DNA of 64,000 nucleotides, taken from positions 124,001 to 188,000 of the forward strand of contig NZ_PVNB01000006.1 in NCBI RefSeq assembly GCF_003001995.1. Reading direction: 5' to 3'. How positions within the stretch are numbered: the stretch's first letter is position 1; each line of letters opens with the position of its first letter. Below, piece after piece: positions 45,975-53,961 of this stretch. This DNA is from Orenia metallireducens (GTDB lineage: Bacteria; Bacillota; Halanaerobiia; Halobacteroidales; Halobacteroidaceae). The notes beneath the pieces are model-generated. The model saw nothing but the letters and a program-made list of their open reading frames with translations, did no database searches and was not told the origin of the DNA. A program made the position numbers and the translations under genes.

Positions 45975-47182
45975 GCTTCATTGTAAAATCAAATTGAACA
46001 AAATAAAAATACCCATAGTGGACCGAACTGTAATATAATTAAATCACCACAAAATAACTAATTACAGGAAGGTGCACACTATGGATTACTTAAATGATAC
46101 ACCAAAATCTCGAAAAAATAAACACCTAAATGCTTATGAGCGTGGTCAAATTGCATTATTACATTCCGAAGGAATGAATCCAAATGCTATTGCAAAACGT
46201 TTAGGTAGAGTTTCTAATACCATTAGAAACGAGCTAAAGCGTGGTACAGTTTCTCAAATTAAAGCTAATAAAAAGGTTATGGTTTATTATCCTGACACTG
46301 GTCAAAGAGTTTATGAATCTAATCGTAAAAATTGTGGTCCTAAGTTTAAGCTTTTACAATGTGAAGAGTTCATTGAGTATGTTACAGAACAATTCTACGA
46401 CAAAGGACATTCTCTTGATGCTATATGTGGTTCAGCAAAGCTCCATAATAAATTCTCTAAATCACAGATGGTATCTACTAAAACTCTGTATAACTATGTG
46501 AATGCTGGATTACTAACTATTAAAAACATTGATTTACCCTTAAAGCTTAAACGCTCTTCAAAAGCAAAATGTACTAAAAATCATAAAAAGAAGCTTGGTA
46601 CAAGTATAGATCAACGATCTGAAAGCATTAATAATCGTAGTGAATTTGGTCATTGGGAAATTGACACTATGATTGGTAAAAAGACTAAAGATGAAGCAGT
46701 CTTACTTACTATGACAGAACGTGTGACTCGTAAAGAGATTATTCGTAAAATCCCCGCAAAGACTGTTGAAGCAGTTCAAGATGCTATTTTAAAGTTAATT
46801 AATGAAACAGGAGATTACTTTTCAAAAGTATTTAAAAGCTTCACTTGTGACAATGGTTCTGAGTTTGCTAAAATGTCATCTTTAGAGCAAATTAGTGATA
46901 CTAAAGTATACTTTGCACATCCATATTCATCATGGGAAAGAGGAACTAATGAGCGTCATAATGGTCTTATAAGACGCTTTATCCCTAAAAGTAATAGTTT
47001 AAATGAGTTTTCTATCGAATCTATTGCTAGAGTCCAAAACTGGTGCAATACTTTACCAAGAAAAATCTTAGGTTACCTAACCCCTGATGAAATGTTTGAA
47101 GATAAATTAAAAGAAATTCTTTATGACTAAATAACCATTTTATTACAGTTTGGAAATGTTCAATTTATTATTGCAATTTAAG
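45975..47182 (+). mobile_element. IS30-family insertion sequence, 1208 bp, intact
   Basis: Bounded by the 13-base direct repeats. Terminal inverted repeats are about 26 bases and imperfect (45975-46000 and 47157-47182): the inner ten bases AAATTGAACA are identical and ATTG recurs further out. A second inner match (AACTGTAATA) lies at about 46026 and 47140-47150. It carries one full transposase gene. It is inserted in a lipoprotein gene, in the opposite orientation to it. Confidence 0.88.
46081..47130 (+). CDS. IS30-family transposase
   Basis: About 349 residues. The N-terminal helix-turn-helix (LNAYERGQIALLHSEGMNPN, AKRLGRVSNTIRNELKRGT) binds the inverted repeats. The DDE catalytic core has Asp in GHWEIDTMIG, Asp in FTCDNGSEFA and Glu in SSWERGTNERHNGLIRRF. 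The frame is uninterrupted. The frame opens at GTG 46072, but the ATG at 46081 is correctly placed behind GGAAGGTG. The intact gene and clean target duplication suggest a recent insertion. Confidence 0.95.
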   Translation: MDYLNDTPKSRKNKHLNAYERGQIALLHSEGMNPNAIAKRLGRVSNTIRNELKRGTVSQIKANKKVMVYYPDTGQRVYESNRKNCGPKFKLLQCEEFIEYVTEQFYDKGHSLDAICGSAKLHNKFSKSQMVSTKTLYNYVNAGLLTIKNIDLPLKLKRSSKAKCTKNHKKKLGTSIDQRSESINNRSEFGHWEIDTMIGKKTKDEAVLLTMTERVTRKEIIRKIPAKTVEAVQDAILKLINETGDYFSKVFKSFTCDNGSEFAKMSSLEQISDTKVYFAHPYSSWERGTNERHNGLIRRFIPKSNSLNEFSIESIARVQNWCNTLPRKILGYLTPDEMFEDKLKEILYD

Positions 47183-47195
47183 TTATTTATAGTAT
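47183..47195. repeat. Target-site duplication, right copy
   Basis: TTATTTATAGTAT, identical to 45962-45974. Here it codes (minus strand) for part of NTINN in the lipoprotein N-terminal piece. Confidence 0.8.
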
Positions 47196-47784
47196 TGTCT
47201 TCAGACTCCCAGTAATTAAAATAATAATTATCATATCTACCATTGGGTTCAGCATAAATTTGAACCTTTGTACCTGCCGGAATATTATCACCACTATAGT
47301 AAGTAATTCCTTCATTTTCTACATCACGTATAGTAATCTCACCAACTTCATTACCTAGAACAGAATGATTAGTACTCTCACAATTAACGATAAGTTGATA
47401 TTCTCCTGAATTGGATTCTTCATCTCCTGAACTATTATCAGAGTCATCATCTGAAGCATTCTCATCTTTTTCGAATATAGCCTTTACCTTAATAATCGGA
47501 GCCTGTACAGTAAGAGTTATAGTTTTATTTGTATCTGAAGAATCAGCAGTTTGCCACCCAGCAAACTTATAATTTTTAGCTGGAGTAGCAGTTAAAGTTA
47601 CCTTTTCACCTATTTTATAAGCATCTTTATCTGGTGATTTAGTTACTGTTCCAGCCCCCTCCTTTTCTATTTGAATTATTGACTTAGTAAATTCATCACT
47701 ATCTTCTGAACAACCTGTTAATAAAAATACTAAAGTTGTAATCAATATTAATGGAAATAACCTTTTACTTACATAAGTAATCAT
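47183..47784 (-). pseudogene. N-terminal part of IS-split repeat/LRR lipoprotein
   Basis: The open frame runs on into the IS to 47143. A lipoprotein signal peptide with lipobox LLTGC (Cys at about 25) is followed by an internalin-type beta repeat (AGTVTKSPDKDAYKIGEKVT, LTATPAKNYKFAGWQ), an acidic DDDSDNSSGDEE linker, and the first half of another repeat ending YWESEDNTINN. Joined to 44524-45974 with one copy of the 13-base duplication, the frame continues in phase: DNTINNNNKF then RNPLSITMDS. The repaired protein would have about 680 residues. ATG behind AGGAGG. A surface or periplasm-facing binding protein is likely. Confidence 0.85.
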
Positions 47785-47899
47785 ATCTCAATTCCTCCTT
47801 CTAATATCTACTGTAAAATCAAGTGAAGATTTATTACAATAAAAATCTCTCTTCTTAAATTATTTAATATGTAATTGAATATAAGAGCTATATACTATT

Positions 47900-47945
47900 A
47901 GATTTAAAAGAAATTTACAATTAATTGTAAATTTCTTTTAAATCT
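47900..47945 (-). terminator. Terminator of the type IV pilus operon
   Basis: A perfect 46-base palindrome centred on TTTACAATTAATTGTAAA, directly behind the pilQ stop codon, with T-rich arms. Confidence 0.88.
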
Positions 47946-49514
47946 CTATTTATCTACTTCTTCCACTGCTACAGGAAGAACCAACTCAGCATCCTCTTTA
48001 CTTTGAAAAACCTCTAATCCATTTATCCTCTTAAGATCATCTATAGAAACATCATATTTTTTTGCTATATTATTAATAGAATCACTAGCCTTAAGTCGGT
48101 AATAACGATTCTTAGGAACAGGAATTAATAATCCTTGACCAACTTCTAGCTTCTCTGGAGAATCTATATTATTATAAACCATAATTTTAGCAAAAGATAC
48201 CTTAAATAACTTTGCTATACTCCAGAAAGTATCTGCTTTCTTTACCTCATATCTAAATGGTTTAATATCTTCTCCCCATAATTCATTTGAATTATCCTTT
48301 TCAGTATCAATAATCTTAGGGGTAATGAAGATAACTAACTCCCTTTTTTCATTATCTACTCTTCGTTTACTAAATATCTTTCCTAAAATAGGCATATCAC
48401 CTAATAGTGGTACTTTAGATAACTTTTCAATCTGTTTATCGGAGATCAGTCCCCCAATTGCAATGGTTTTACCATCTTCAACCATTATATTTGTGGTAAC
48501 ATTCTTAGTATTAATTACTGGCATATTCTCAACATAACTATTTACTTCACTCACTTCTTGATTAATTGATAGGGTAACAGCACCATCATTAACCCTTGGA
48601 GTTAATTTTAAAATAGTACCTACAGTTCTAAACTCAACCTCTCTTGTTACTTCATCATCATCCTTTGTCTCTCTAATAACAGGAATCTCTTGCCCTATGT
48701 TAATTATAGCTTCTTTTCCATCAACAGTGGCTAGATGTGGATTAGCCAAAGTAACACTATCACCATTTTCATTTAAAGCAGCTAACACGCTTTGATACTC
48801 TATCCCTATATTTCCAATTTCAAATTGATTTGGTTTTTTAACTTGTTCATTATCATTATTATCCCAAATAATCGATGATCCATTTGAAGTAGTTCCTGTA
48901 GCAAAACTCCAATCTATCCCCATATTGTCTAACTTATCACGGGAAATATCCTCAATTCGAGCTTCTATTACTACTTGTTTATTTGGCTTATCTAACTCTT
49001 TAATTACCTTTTTTATTTGATCCATTTCATCTTCATAGGCCGTGACTATAATACTTTTGGTTCTATTATCAATCTTTAACGAATCCTCCCTAAGAAGTAT
49101 GCTTAAACTATTCTTTACTTCTTCAGGATTAGCGTTCTCCAATTTAAATACTTCAGTAACTTTCTTATCAAAGCTTTCCCTTAAACTCTCAGGGTTACCA
49201 ATCAATATTGTATTACCTACAACTCGATAACCTAGTCCATTGGTCATAGTTAATAACTCTATCGACTTTATAAAGGATATATCCTTAAGATTGACAGTAA
49301 CTCTTCCTTTTACCGTACTATCTGTAATTACATTCATCCCAGCTACATCTGCTAAAGCTCTAAAGGCATCCCTTAAATCAACTCCTTTAAAGCTTAAATT
49401 AATCTTATCCTCTGCCGCTAACGAAGAATAACTTAGAACAATCAAAGTAACTAATACTACAAAACCAATTATACTTATAGTTCTTCTCTTACTTTTAATT
49501 CTCTTCACCTCCAA
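47946..49514 (-). CDS. pilQ: Type IV pilus secretin PilQ with two C-terminal LysM domains
   Basis: 522 residues. Membrane or signal segment about 12-33. An STN-like domain (INLSFKGVDLRDAFRALADV) is followed by an N1/secretin_N domain (KVTEVFKLENANPEEVKNSL) and the secretin core (VEDGKTIAIGGLISDKQIEK, VPLLGDMPILGKIFSKR, RELVIFITPKII). Residues about 427-470 and 474-516 are two LysM domains (YEVKKADTFWSIAKLFKVSF; YRLKASDSINNIAKKYDVSI). It forms the outer-membrane pore for the pilus. LysM at the C-terminus is unusual; PilQ proteins more often bind peptidoglycan through N-terminal AMIN domains. The start is unclear: the frame opens at TTG 49514 next to GGAGG, and an in-frame ATT 8 bases behind it is possible. 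Confidence 0.92.
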   Translation of the reverse strand: MEVKRIKSKRRTISIIGFVVLVTLIVLSYSSLAAEDKINLSFKGVDLRDAFRALADVAGMNVITDSTVKGRVTVNLKDISFIKSIELLTMTNGLGYRVVGNTILIGNPESLRESFDKKVTEVFKLENANPEEVKNSLSILLREDSLKIDNRTKSIIVTAYEDEMDQIKKVIKELDKPNKQVVIEARIEDISRDKLDNMGIDWSFATGTTSNGSSIIWDNNDNEQVKKPNQFEIGNIGIEYQSVLAALNENGDSVTLANPHLATVDGKEAIINIGQEIPVIRETKDDDEVTREVEFRTVGTILKLTPRVNDGAVTLSINQEVSEVNSYVENMPVINTKNVTTNIMVEDGKTIAIGGLISDKQIEKLSKVPLLGDMPILGKIFSKRRVDNEKRELVIFITPKIIDTEKDNSNELWGEDIKPFRYEVKKADTFWSIAKLFKVSFAKIMVYNNIDSPEKLEVGQGLLIPVPKNRYYRLKASDSINNIAKKYDVSIDDLKRINGLEVFQSKEDAELVLPVAVEEVDK

Positions 49515-50061
49515 GAGTATAAATATAATTCCTTCCTTGACTCTTCATAACTACCTTATCATCTTTGATCTCTTTGAGAGTTAAACCTGCAAACTCTTCA
49601 CCAACTTTTATAATCTGAACCAAAGAATTCTTTTTTCCAAATTTGATAATAGCAACTTTGCTAAATTGATTGTTTAATATACCTAAAAGCTCAATAGTTC
49701 TTATCTCTATTTTATTTTCTATTTTATCATCTTCTACCTTCTCTTTTTCAATCTTCTTCAATAAGATCTTAAAAGGATTTTTAGCTACTATTTTTTCATT
49801 ATCTATAGTTTCTTCTTTGTTAGTTTCTTTAGCTTCTTCTTCTAGAGCTATATCCTCTTTAGTCGATAGATCAGCTACTTTAACCATATTATTTAAATCT
49901 TGTTCAAAGTTAATTAGTTCTTCACCAATTTTATAAAAACAGAGTATTCTATAAGTCAATATACTCATACTTGATAAAAATAAAATTAATACTAGAAGTA
50001 AAATTAATCTTTTATCTTCTAAAATATTTACTGCTTTAAAATCCTGTATAGCTAGCTTCAC
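49495..50061 (-). CDS. pilP: PilP/GspC-like pilus assembly protein
   Basis: 188 residues. A short cytoplasmic part, one membrane helix (LILLLVLILFLSSMSILTYR), a Lys/Glu-rich linker, then NPFKILL and a small beta domain (TIELLGILNNQFSKVAIIKF, KVGEEFAGLTLKEIKDDKVV). The NPF plus HR-type beta domain matches PilP/GspC, which connects the inner-membrane PilMNO complex to the secretin. It overlaps pilQ by 20 bases. Identity is supported by gene order more than by sequence. It has a membrane helix where classical PilP is a lipoprotein. Confidence 0.78.
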   Translation of the reverse strand: MKLAIQDFKAVNILEDKRLILLLVLILFLSSMSILTYRILCFYKIGEELINFEQDLNNMVKVADLSTKEDIALEEEAKETNKEETIDNEKIVAKNPFKILLKKIEKEKVEDDKIENKIEIRTIELLGILNNQFSKVAIIKFGKKNSLVQIIKVGEEFAGLTLKEIKDDKVVMKSQGRNYIYTLGGEEN

Positions 50062-50627
50062 TACTCTACCCCCTTCCTATCTAGGGCATAACTCACTATG
50101 ATTATATTAGCCTGTAAATAATCCCCTTCCCTTATCATCTCAATACTCAAATCCCTTATCCTAGTCAAATAATTTAATTGTTTTATTTGACCTATATAAG
50201 CAACAATCTCACTATAACTTCCTTGCAACCTTACAATTGCCGGGAATTTGATATAAAGCTCTTCCTGCTCAGTCTTTTGTGGTCGAATACCTAACACTTT
50301 AACCCCTGTATCTAAAGCTATTTGATTTAAATCTATTAGAAATTTGTTGTTTTCATCTTGATCTAAAAATTGATTCTCTCTTTCATTTAATTCTTTTAAG
50401 AGTCTGTTATATTCATTCTCTACAATATTTTTCTTAGCTAACTTGGCATTCATAGCTTTTAATGATATTATGGATTTTTTTAACCTTGCTTTATTACTGT
50501 TCAACTTCTCCTGATATGACTGATATAGTCCATATAATGAATAAAGACCGAATAACACTCCTACTATTAAAAGAAGAGTCAACAACTTCTTCTCCCGGGG
50601 TTGTAATTTATCTAACAATGACCTCAC
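50061..50627 (-). CDS. pilO: Type IV pilus inner-membrane protein PilO
   Basis: 188 residues. A short tail, one membrane helix (LLTLLLIVGVLFGLYSLYGL), a coiled coil (about 35-85) and a ferredoxin-like domain (FPAIVRLQGSYSEIVAYIGQ). It forms a periplasmic heterodimer with PilN. Overlap with neighbours of 1-4 bases indicates translational coupling. Confidence 0.88.
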   Translation of the reverse strand: MRSLLDKLQPREKKLLTLLLIVGVLFGLYSLYGLYQSYQEKLNSNKARLKKSIISLKAMNAKLAKKNIVENEYNRLLKELNERENQFLDQDENNKFLIDLNQIALDTGVKVLGIRPQKTEQEELYIKFPAIVRLQGSYSEIVAYIGQIKQLNYLTRIRDLSIEMIREGDYLQANIIIVSYALDRKGVE

Positions 50628-51214
50628 CCCTTATCCTTTGATTGATTGTCATCTAAACTCTTATCTATTGTACCATCAATCTCATAATAAAACCCTTCTG
50701 CCTCTTCATAATCTGGAGAATAATGTATACTTCTTTGATCAAATATCCTCAAATCAATATTTGTAAATGTTTTTGATTTTTGGGAATTTTTTATTATATC
50801 TTTTAATTTACTTCCAGATAAAATATAGCCTTCAATCTTAAATACTCTATCTTCTGTGATATCTAATCTAGTTAACCAAGTATTATTAGGAATTACATTA
50901 CTTAATTCCTTTAATACTATCACCCATTCCAGATCTTGATTAAATGCTTGATCTAACTTAGTTAATCTCTCTTCTATTTGAGCATTCTTAGCTTCTATTT
51001 TATTTAAATTCTTTAGTTGATCATTGATATCTATTATCTTTCCTTCCACAACAGCCATCTTCTTTTCAAGAGTCTTTTTTTCTACTACAATCCCTAAAGC
51101 AAAAGATGATCCAAATACTATTACAGTCAAACTAGTAATTATGATAATTAATACCATCATTCTCTCACTAAAAGTCTTTGGTTTTGGATAATCTGGAGGC
51201 AATAAATTTATCAC
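50624..51214 (-). CDS. pilN: Type IV pilus inner-membrane protein PilN
   Basis: 196 residues. The N-terminal motif MINLLPPDYPKPK is the PilM-binding peptide. One membrane helix (MMVLIIIITSLTVIVFGSSF), a coiled coil, and a beta/alpha domain with VIPNNTWLTRLDITEDRVFK follow. It links cytoplasmic PilM to PilO. Four-base overlaps with pilM and pilO. Confidence 0.93.
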   Translation of the reverse strand: MINLLPPDYPKPKTFSERMMVLIIIITSLTVIVFGSSFALGIVVEKKTLEKKMAVVEGKIIDINDQLKNLNKIEAKNAQIEERLTKLDQAFNQDLEWVIVLKELSNVIPNNTWLTRLDITEDRVFKIEGYILSGSKLKDIIKNSQKSKTFTNIDLRIFDQRSIHYSPDYEEAEGFYYEIDGTIDKSLDDNQSKDKG

Positions 51215-52260
51215 TTTTCATCCTCCTCCCTGAGAGCTAGTCCAATACTCACACCCAATAATTGCTCTACTTCTGATAGATATTTATCACTGACCATCTC
51301 TGAGCTGAGATAACCTGATAAATTCAGCTTGTCCACACTGATTTCAAACTCCTTGCTTAAATGATCAGCAAAACCAATTAAATTGGCTCCACCACCTGTA
51401 ATAATTAACTTATCAATATCAAAGCCTCTATATTGTACCTGAAAATAATCCAAAGACCTATAAATAGCTGTGGTCAAATTTCTGACAATTAAATTAATAT
51501 CCTCCTGCTCAAATAAATTAGTACTTATTTTATAAGTTTCAGCCTCTTCAAAAGAAGATTCCTGCATTTCAGCAATATCATCAGTTATATTCTCTCCACC
51601 CAATCCTATATTTCTAGTAAATAACAACTTGCCCTTATCCAAAATTGAGATATCAGTAGTATTTGTCCCAATATCTATCACCCCAATAGTTCCAGCTAAC
51701 CCCAATCTGCCAATAGTTCTAGCTATAGCTACAGGTTCTATCTCGATTGCTACTGGCTCTAGCTCCAATAATTCAAACAGATTTAGATACTTATTAATTA
51801 ATTTTTTATTTACTGCAATTAATAGAACCTGATATTTACCATCTTTAGCTTGACTTAAAACCTCATACTCTAAAACTACATCTTCAACTCTAATCGGTAG
51901 TTTTTCACTTGCCTCCCACTTAATTGCTGCAGCCAATTCCTCTATAGGCATCACAGGAACATCAATCATCCTGCTAATCACCTGCTCCCCACTGATTGCT
52001 GCAACAACCTTTTTAGCTTGAAATTCTTTCTCTTTTAAAAGCTGTCTTAATAACCCTTCTAACTTAATTATGTCATTTAAATCTCCATTTTTGACAGCAC
52101 CTTCTGGAACAGGGCTAATAGCCAAATTATTTAAGACTATCCCCTGCTTATTAGTGCTGACCTCAGTCAATTTAAGCGATTCATCACCAATATCTAAGCC
52201 AATTATATTGTTGTTATTAAATAATCCGATTTTTTCCTTTAGAGTAGTTAATATTCCCAC
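51211..52260 (-). CDS. pilM: Type IV pilus assembly protein PilM
   Basis: 349 residues, actin-like fold. NIIGLDIGDESLKLTEVS at the N-terminus, VISRMIDVPVMPIEELAAAI, TIGVIDIGTNTTDISILDKG, and LIITGGGANLIGFADHLSKE. It is a cytoplasmic ring protein that binds the PilN N-terminus. GTG/ATG-type start behind a GAGGTGAAATAG region. It is the first of the four-gene pilMNOP block after the minor pilins. Confidence 0.94.
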   Translation of the reverse strand: MGILTTLKEKIGLFNNNNIIGLDIGDESLKLTEVSTNKQGIVLNNLAISPVPEGAVKNGDLNDIIKLEGLLRQLLKEKEFQAKKVVAAISGEQVISRMIDVPVMPIEELAAAIKWEASEKLPIRVEDVVLEYEVLSQAKDGKYQVLLIAVNKKLINKYLNLFELLELEPVAIEIEPVAIARTIGRLGLAGTIGVIDIGTNTTDISILDKGKLLFTRNIGLGGENITDDIAEMQESSFEEAETYKISTNLFEQEDINLIVRNLTTAIYRSLDYFQVQYRGFDIDKLIITGGGANLIGFADHLSKEFEISVDKLNLSGYLSSEMVSDKYLSEVEQLLGVSIGLALREEDEK

Positions 52261-52278
52261 TATTTCACCTCGCTTTTA

Positions 52279-53949
52279 TCATTTATTAAATGTTCTACTA
52301 AACTTTTCAACTTCATTTCCATCTTTGTCTTTAAGTAAATACTGTCCATCTTTTGTATAAGTAAGTTCACTACAATTAACATTGTCACAATATAATACCA
52401 ATTGATTTAAATTCTCTCCTTTTTCAACCTTAGTTACCCATCCTTCATCTAAAATAAAATTATCTGTACTTGGTAATTGATCTAAATCTAATGGTTCATC
52501 GAAGGTTAAAGTAATTTTATCTATATTCCTGTTTACTTGCTTAACACCTGGTTCAGCTTCACCTATCTTTATTTCATAAAAATCAGCACTATAACTTCCT
52601 CCCCAGCTACGTAAAGCAATATATCTTCCAGGTAACTTGCCATCATAGGGATCACCATCACCAAAATGTCCTCCAGAATATTCCCAATCAAAGAAATACT
52701 CCCAGTCTAATTGTTTTCCAGTAAATTTAGTACCATTCAAATAAACTTTATCAAAATCTCCAAACCACATCTCTTTAGACTCATTTCCAGCTTGATCGAT
52801 TATCTTTACTCGTATAATCAAAGTCTTATTAGTATAAGAATTACCATCATCAATATTTAGTTGAGTTTGAACCTTGATCTTGGTAGTATATCTTTTATTC
52901 CAATCTGATAAATTAAAACCAGTTTCATCATTTCTAATATCAGCTGGAGTATAAACTGCCATATATCCATTGGGAGCATTTCTATCTACGTCTGCACCAA
53001 CATATTCTATTCCTGTATCGTGGTGATATCCATTATGGATTTTTCTTAGCATAAAACCTTTAGCACCAGGATCAAATTGGAACAAATAACCATAATCTTC
53101 TTTATCATCTTCATCCCATCCTCCCCTTAATAAAACCCCAAAACCATTTCCTTGATTTATCTTTGCATCTACACTGATCGAAAAACTATCAATATCACCC
53201 TTTTTATCTTTAAAATAAGTATCATCTAGTTTAGTAAATAGTAATCCCCCTCCAGTTGTACTTGTTCCAGTTATATTAAAAGAAAGTTCTCCACCATTAA
53301 CAGAAGGATCATCAAAGGTAGAGTCTCCAGCAGATATTACTGTATCATCATTAACACTACTTACCCAATCATACCAAAATTTATTAAATAGATACTTATA
53401 AACATCATCTACAAAACTATTAGGGGAAACATATGCAATTGCAATTCCTTCTTTATCACCTAAAATACTATCTGTTAAATTACTAGGAGCAACTGCTGAA
53501 CTAAATTTTGATTTTAATTTATCTATCCCTAATTGAAAGTTTACATATTTATCTTCAGCATCTTCTTTACTAAATAATAAATTATATTTATACTTGTTAT
53601 TACTACTAACTACTGTTCTAGGAATACTCACTCCTACTGAATTTTGAGGATAATGAATAACTTGACTCTGATCTGAGCTAAGAAGAAGATAACTATAATT
53701 TGCATGATCTAACTTAGAAATATCATTTAAAACTTTAACTTTAGTAGCATAACGTAATTGTTCGGTAATATAATGGCTAAGAAAATTAATATCTTGCTGA
53801 AAGGTTATTTTTTGCTGACTATCATTAAAAATTTGATAACTATTACTAAGTAACATATATGCCCCACTTATAACTGCACTAGAAATAACAATTGCAATCA
53901 TAATTTCCACTAAAGTAAAAGCTCTATTATCTCTTATTAGCATCAACAA
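52279..53949 (-). CDS. Large minor pilin (PilW-like N-terminus) with carbohydrate-binding-like domain
   Basis: 556 residues, two to three times the usual minor-pilin size. The prepilin leader and helix RDNRAFTLVEIMIAIVISSA lack the common Gly before the cleaved Phe (Ala here) but keep Glu5. Residues about 50-190 look like a pilin globular part. From about 230, a beta-rich region (DSFSISVDAKINQGNGFGVL, DYGYLFQFDPGAKGFMLRKI, YIALRSWGGSYSADFYEIKI) resembles concanavalin-like sugar-binding folds. The end (DKITLTFDEPLDLDQLPSTD) resembles an Ig-like SbsA/Big domain. It is probably displayed at the pilus tip. Domain calls are by pattern only. Confidence 0.78.
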   Translation of the reverse strand: MLMLIRDNRAFTLVEIMIAIVISSAVISGAYMLLSNSYQIFNDSQQKITFQQDINFLSHYITEQLRYATKVKVLNDISKLDHANYSYLLLSSDQSQVIHYPQNSVGVSIPRTVVSSNNKYKYNLLFSKEDAEDKYVNFQLGIDKLKSKFSSAVAPSNLTDSILGDKEGIAIAYVSPNSFVDDVYKYLFNKFWYDWVSSVNDDTVISAGDSTFDDPSVNGGELSFNITGTSTTGGGLLFTKLDDTYFKDKKGDIDSFSISVDAKINQGNGFGVLLRGGWDEDDKEDYGYLFQFDPGAKGFMLRKIHNGYHHDTGIEYVGADVDRNAPNGYMAVYTPADIRNDETGFNLSDWNKRYTTKIKVQTQLNIDDGNSYTNKTLIIRVKIIDQAGNESKEMWFGDFDKVYLNGTKFTGKQLDWEYFFDWEYSGGHFGDGDPYDGKLPGRYIALRSWGGSYSADFYEIKIGEAEPGVKQVNRNIDKITLTFDEPLDLDQLPSTDNFILDEGWVTKVEKGENLNQLVLYCDNVNCSELTYTKDGQYLLKDKDGNEVEKFSRTFNK

Positions 53950-53961
53950 TATTCTTCCCCC

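Noticed and set aside
45975-45981. ATG at 45981 as the start of a separate 485-residue LRR protein
   Set aside because: The start codon lies inside the IS terminal repeat, lacks a ribosome-binding site and a signal peptide; the protein is the tail of the interrupted lipoprotein.
46241-46501. 86-codon second frame within the IS30 transposase
   Set aside because: IS30 elements need a single transposase frame, which is intact here; this frame lacks a start signal and frameshift site.
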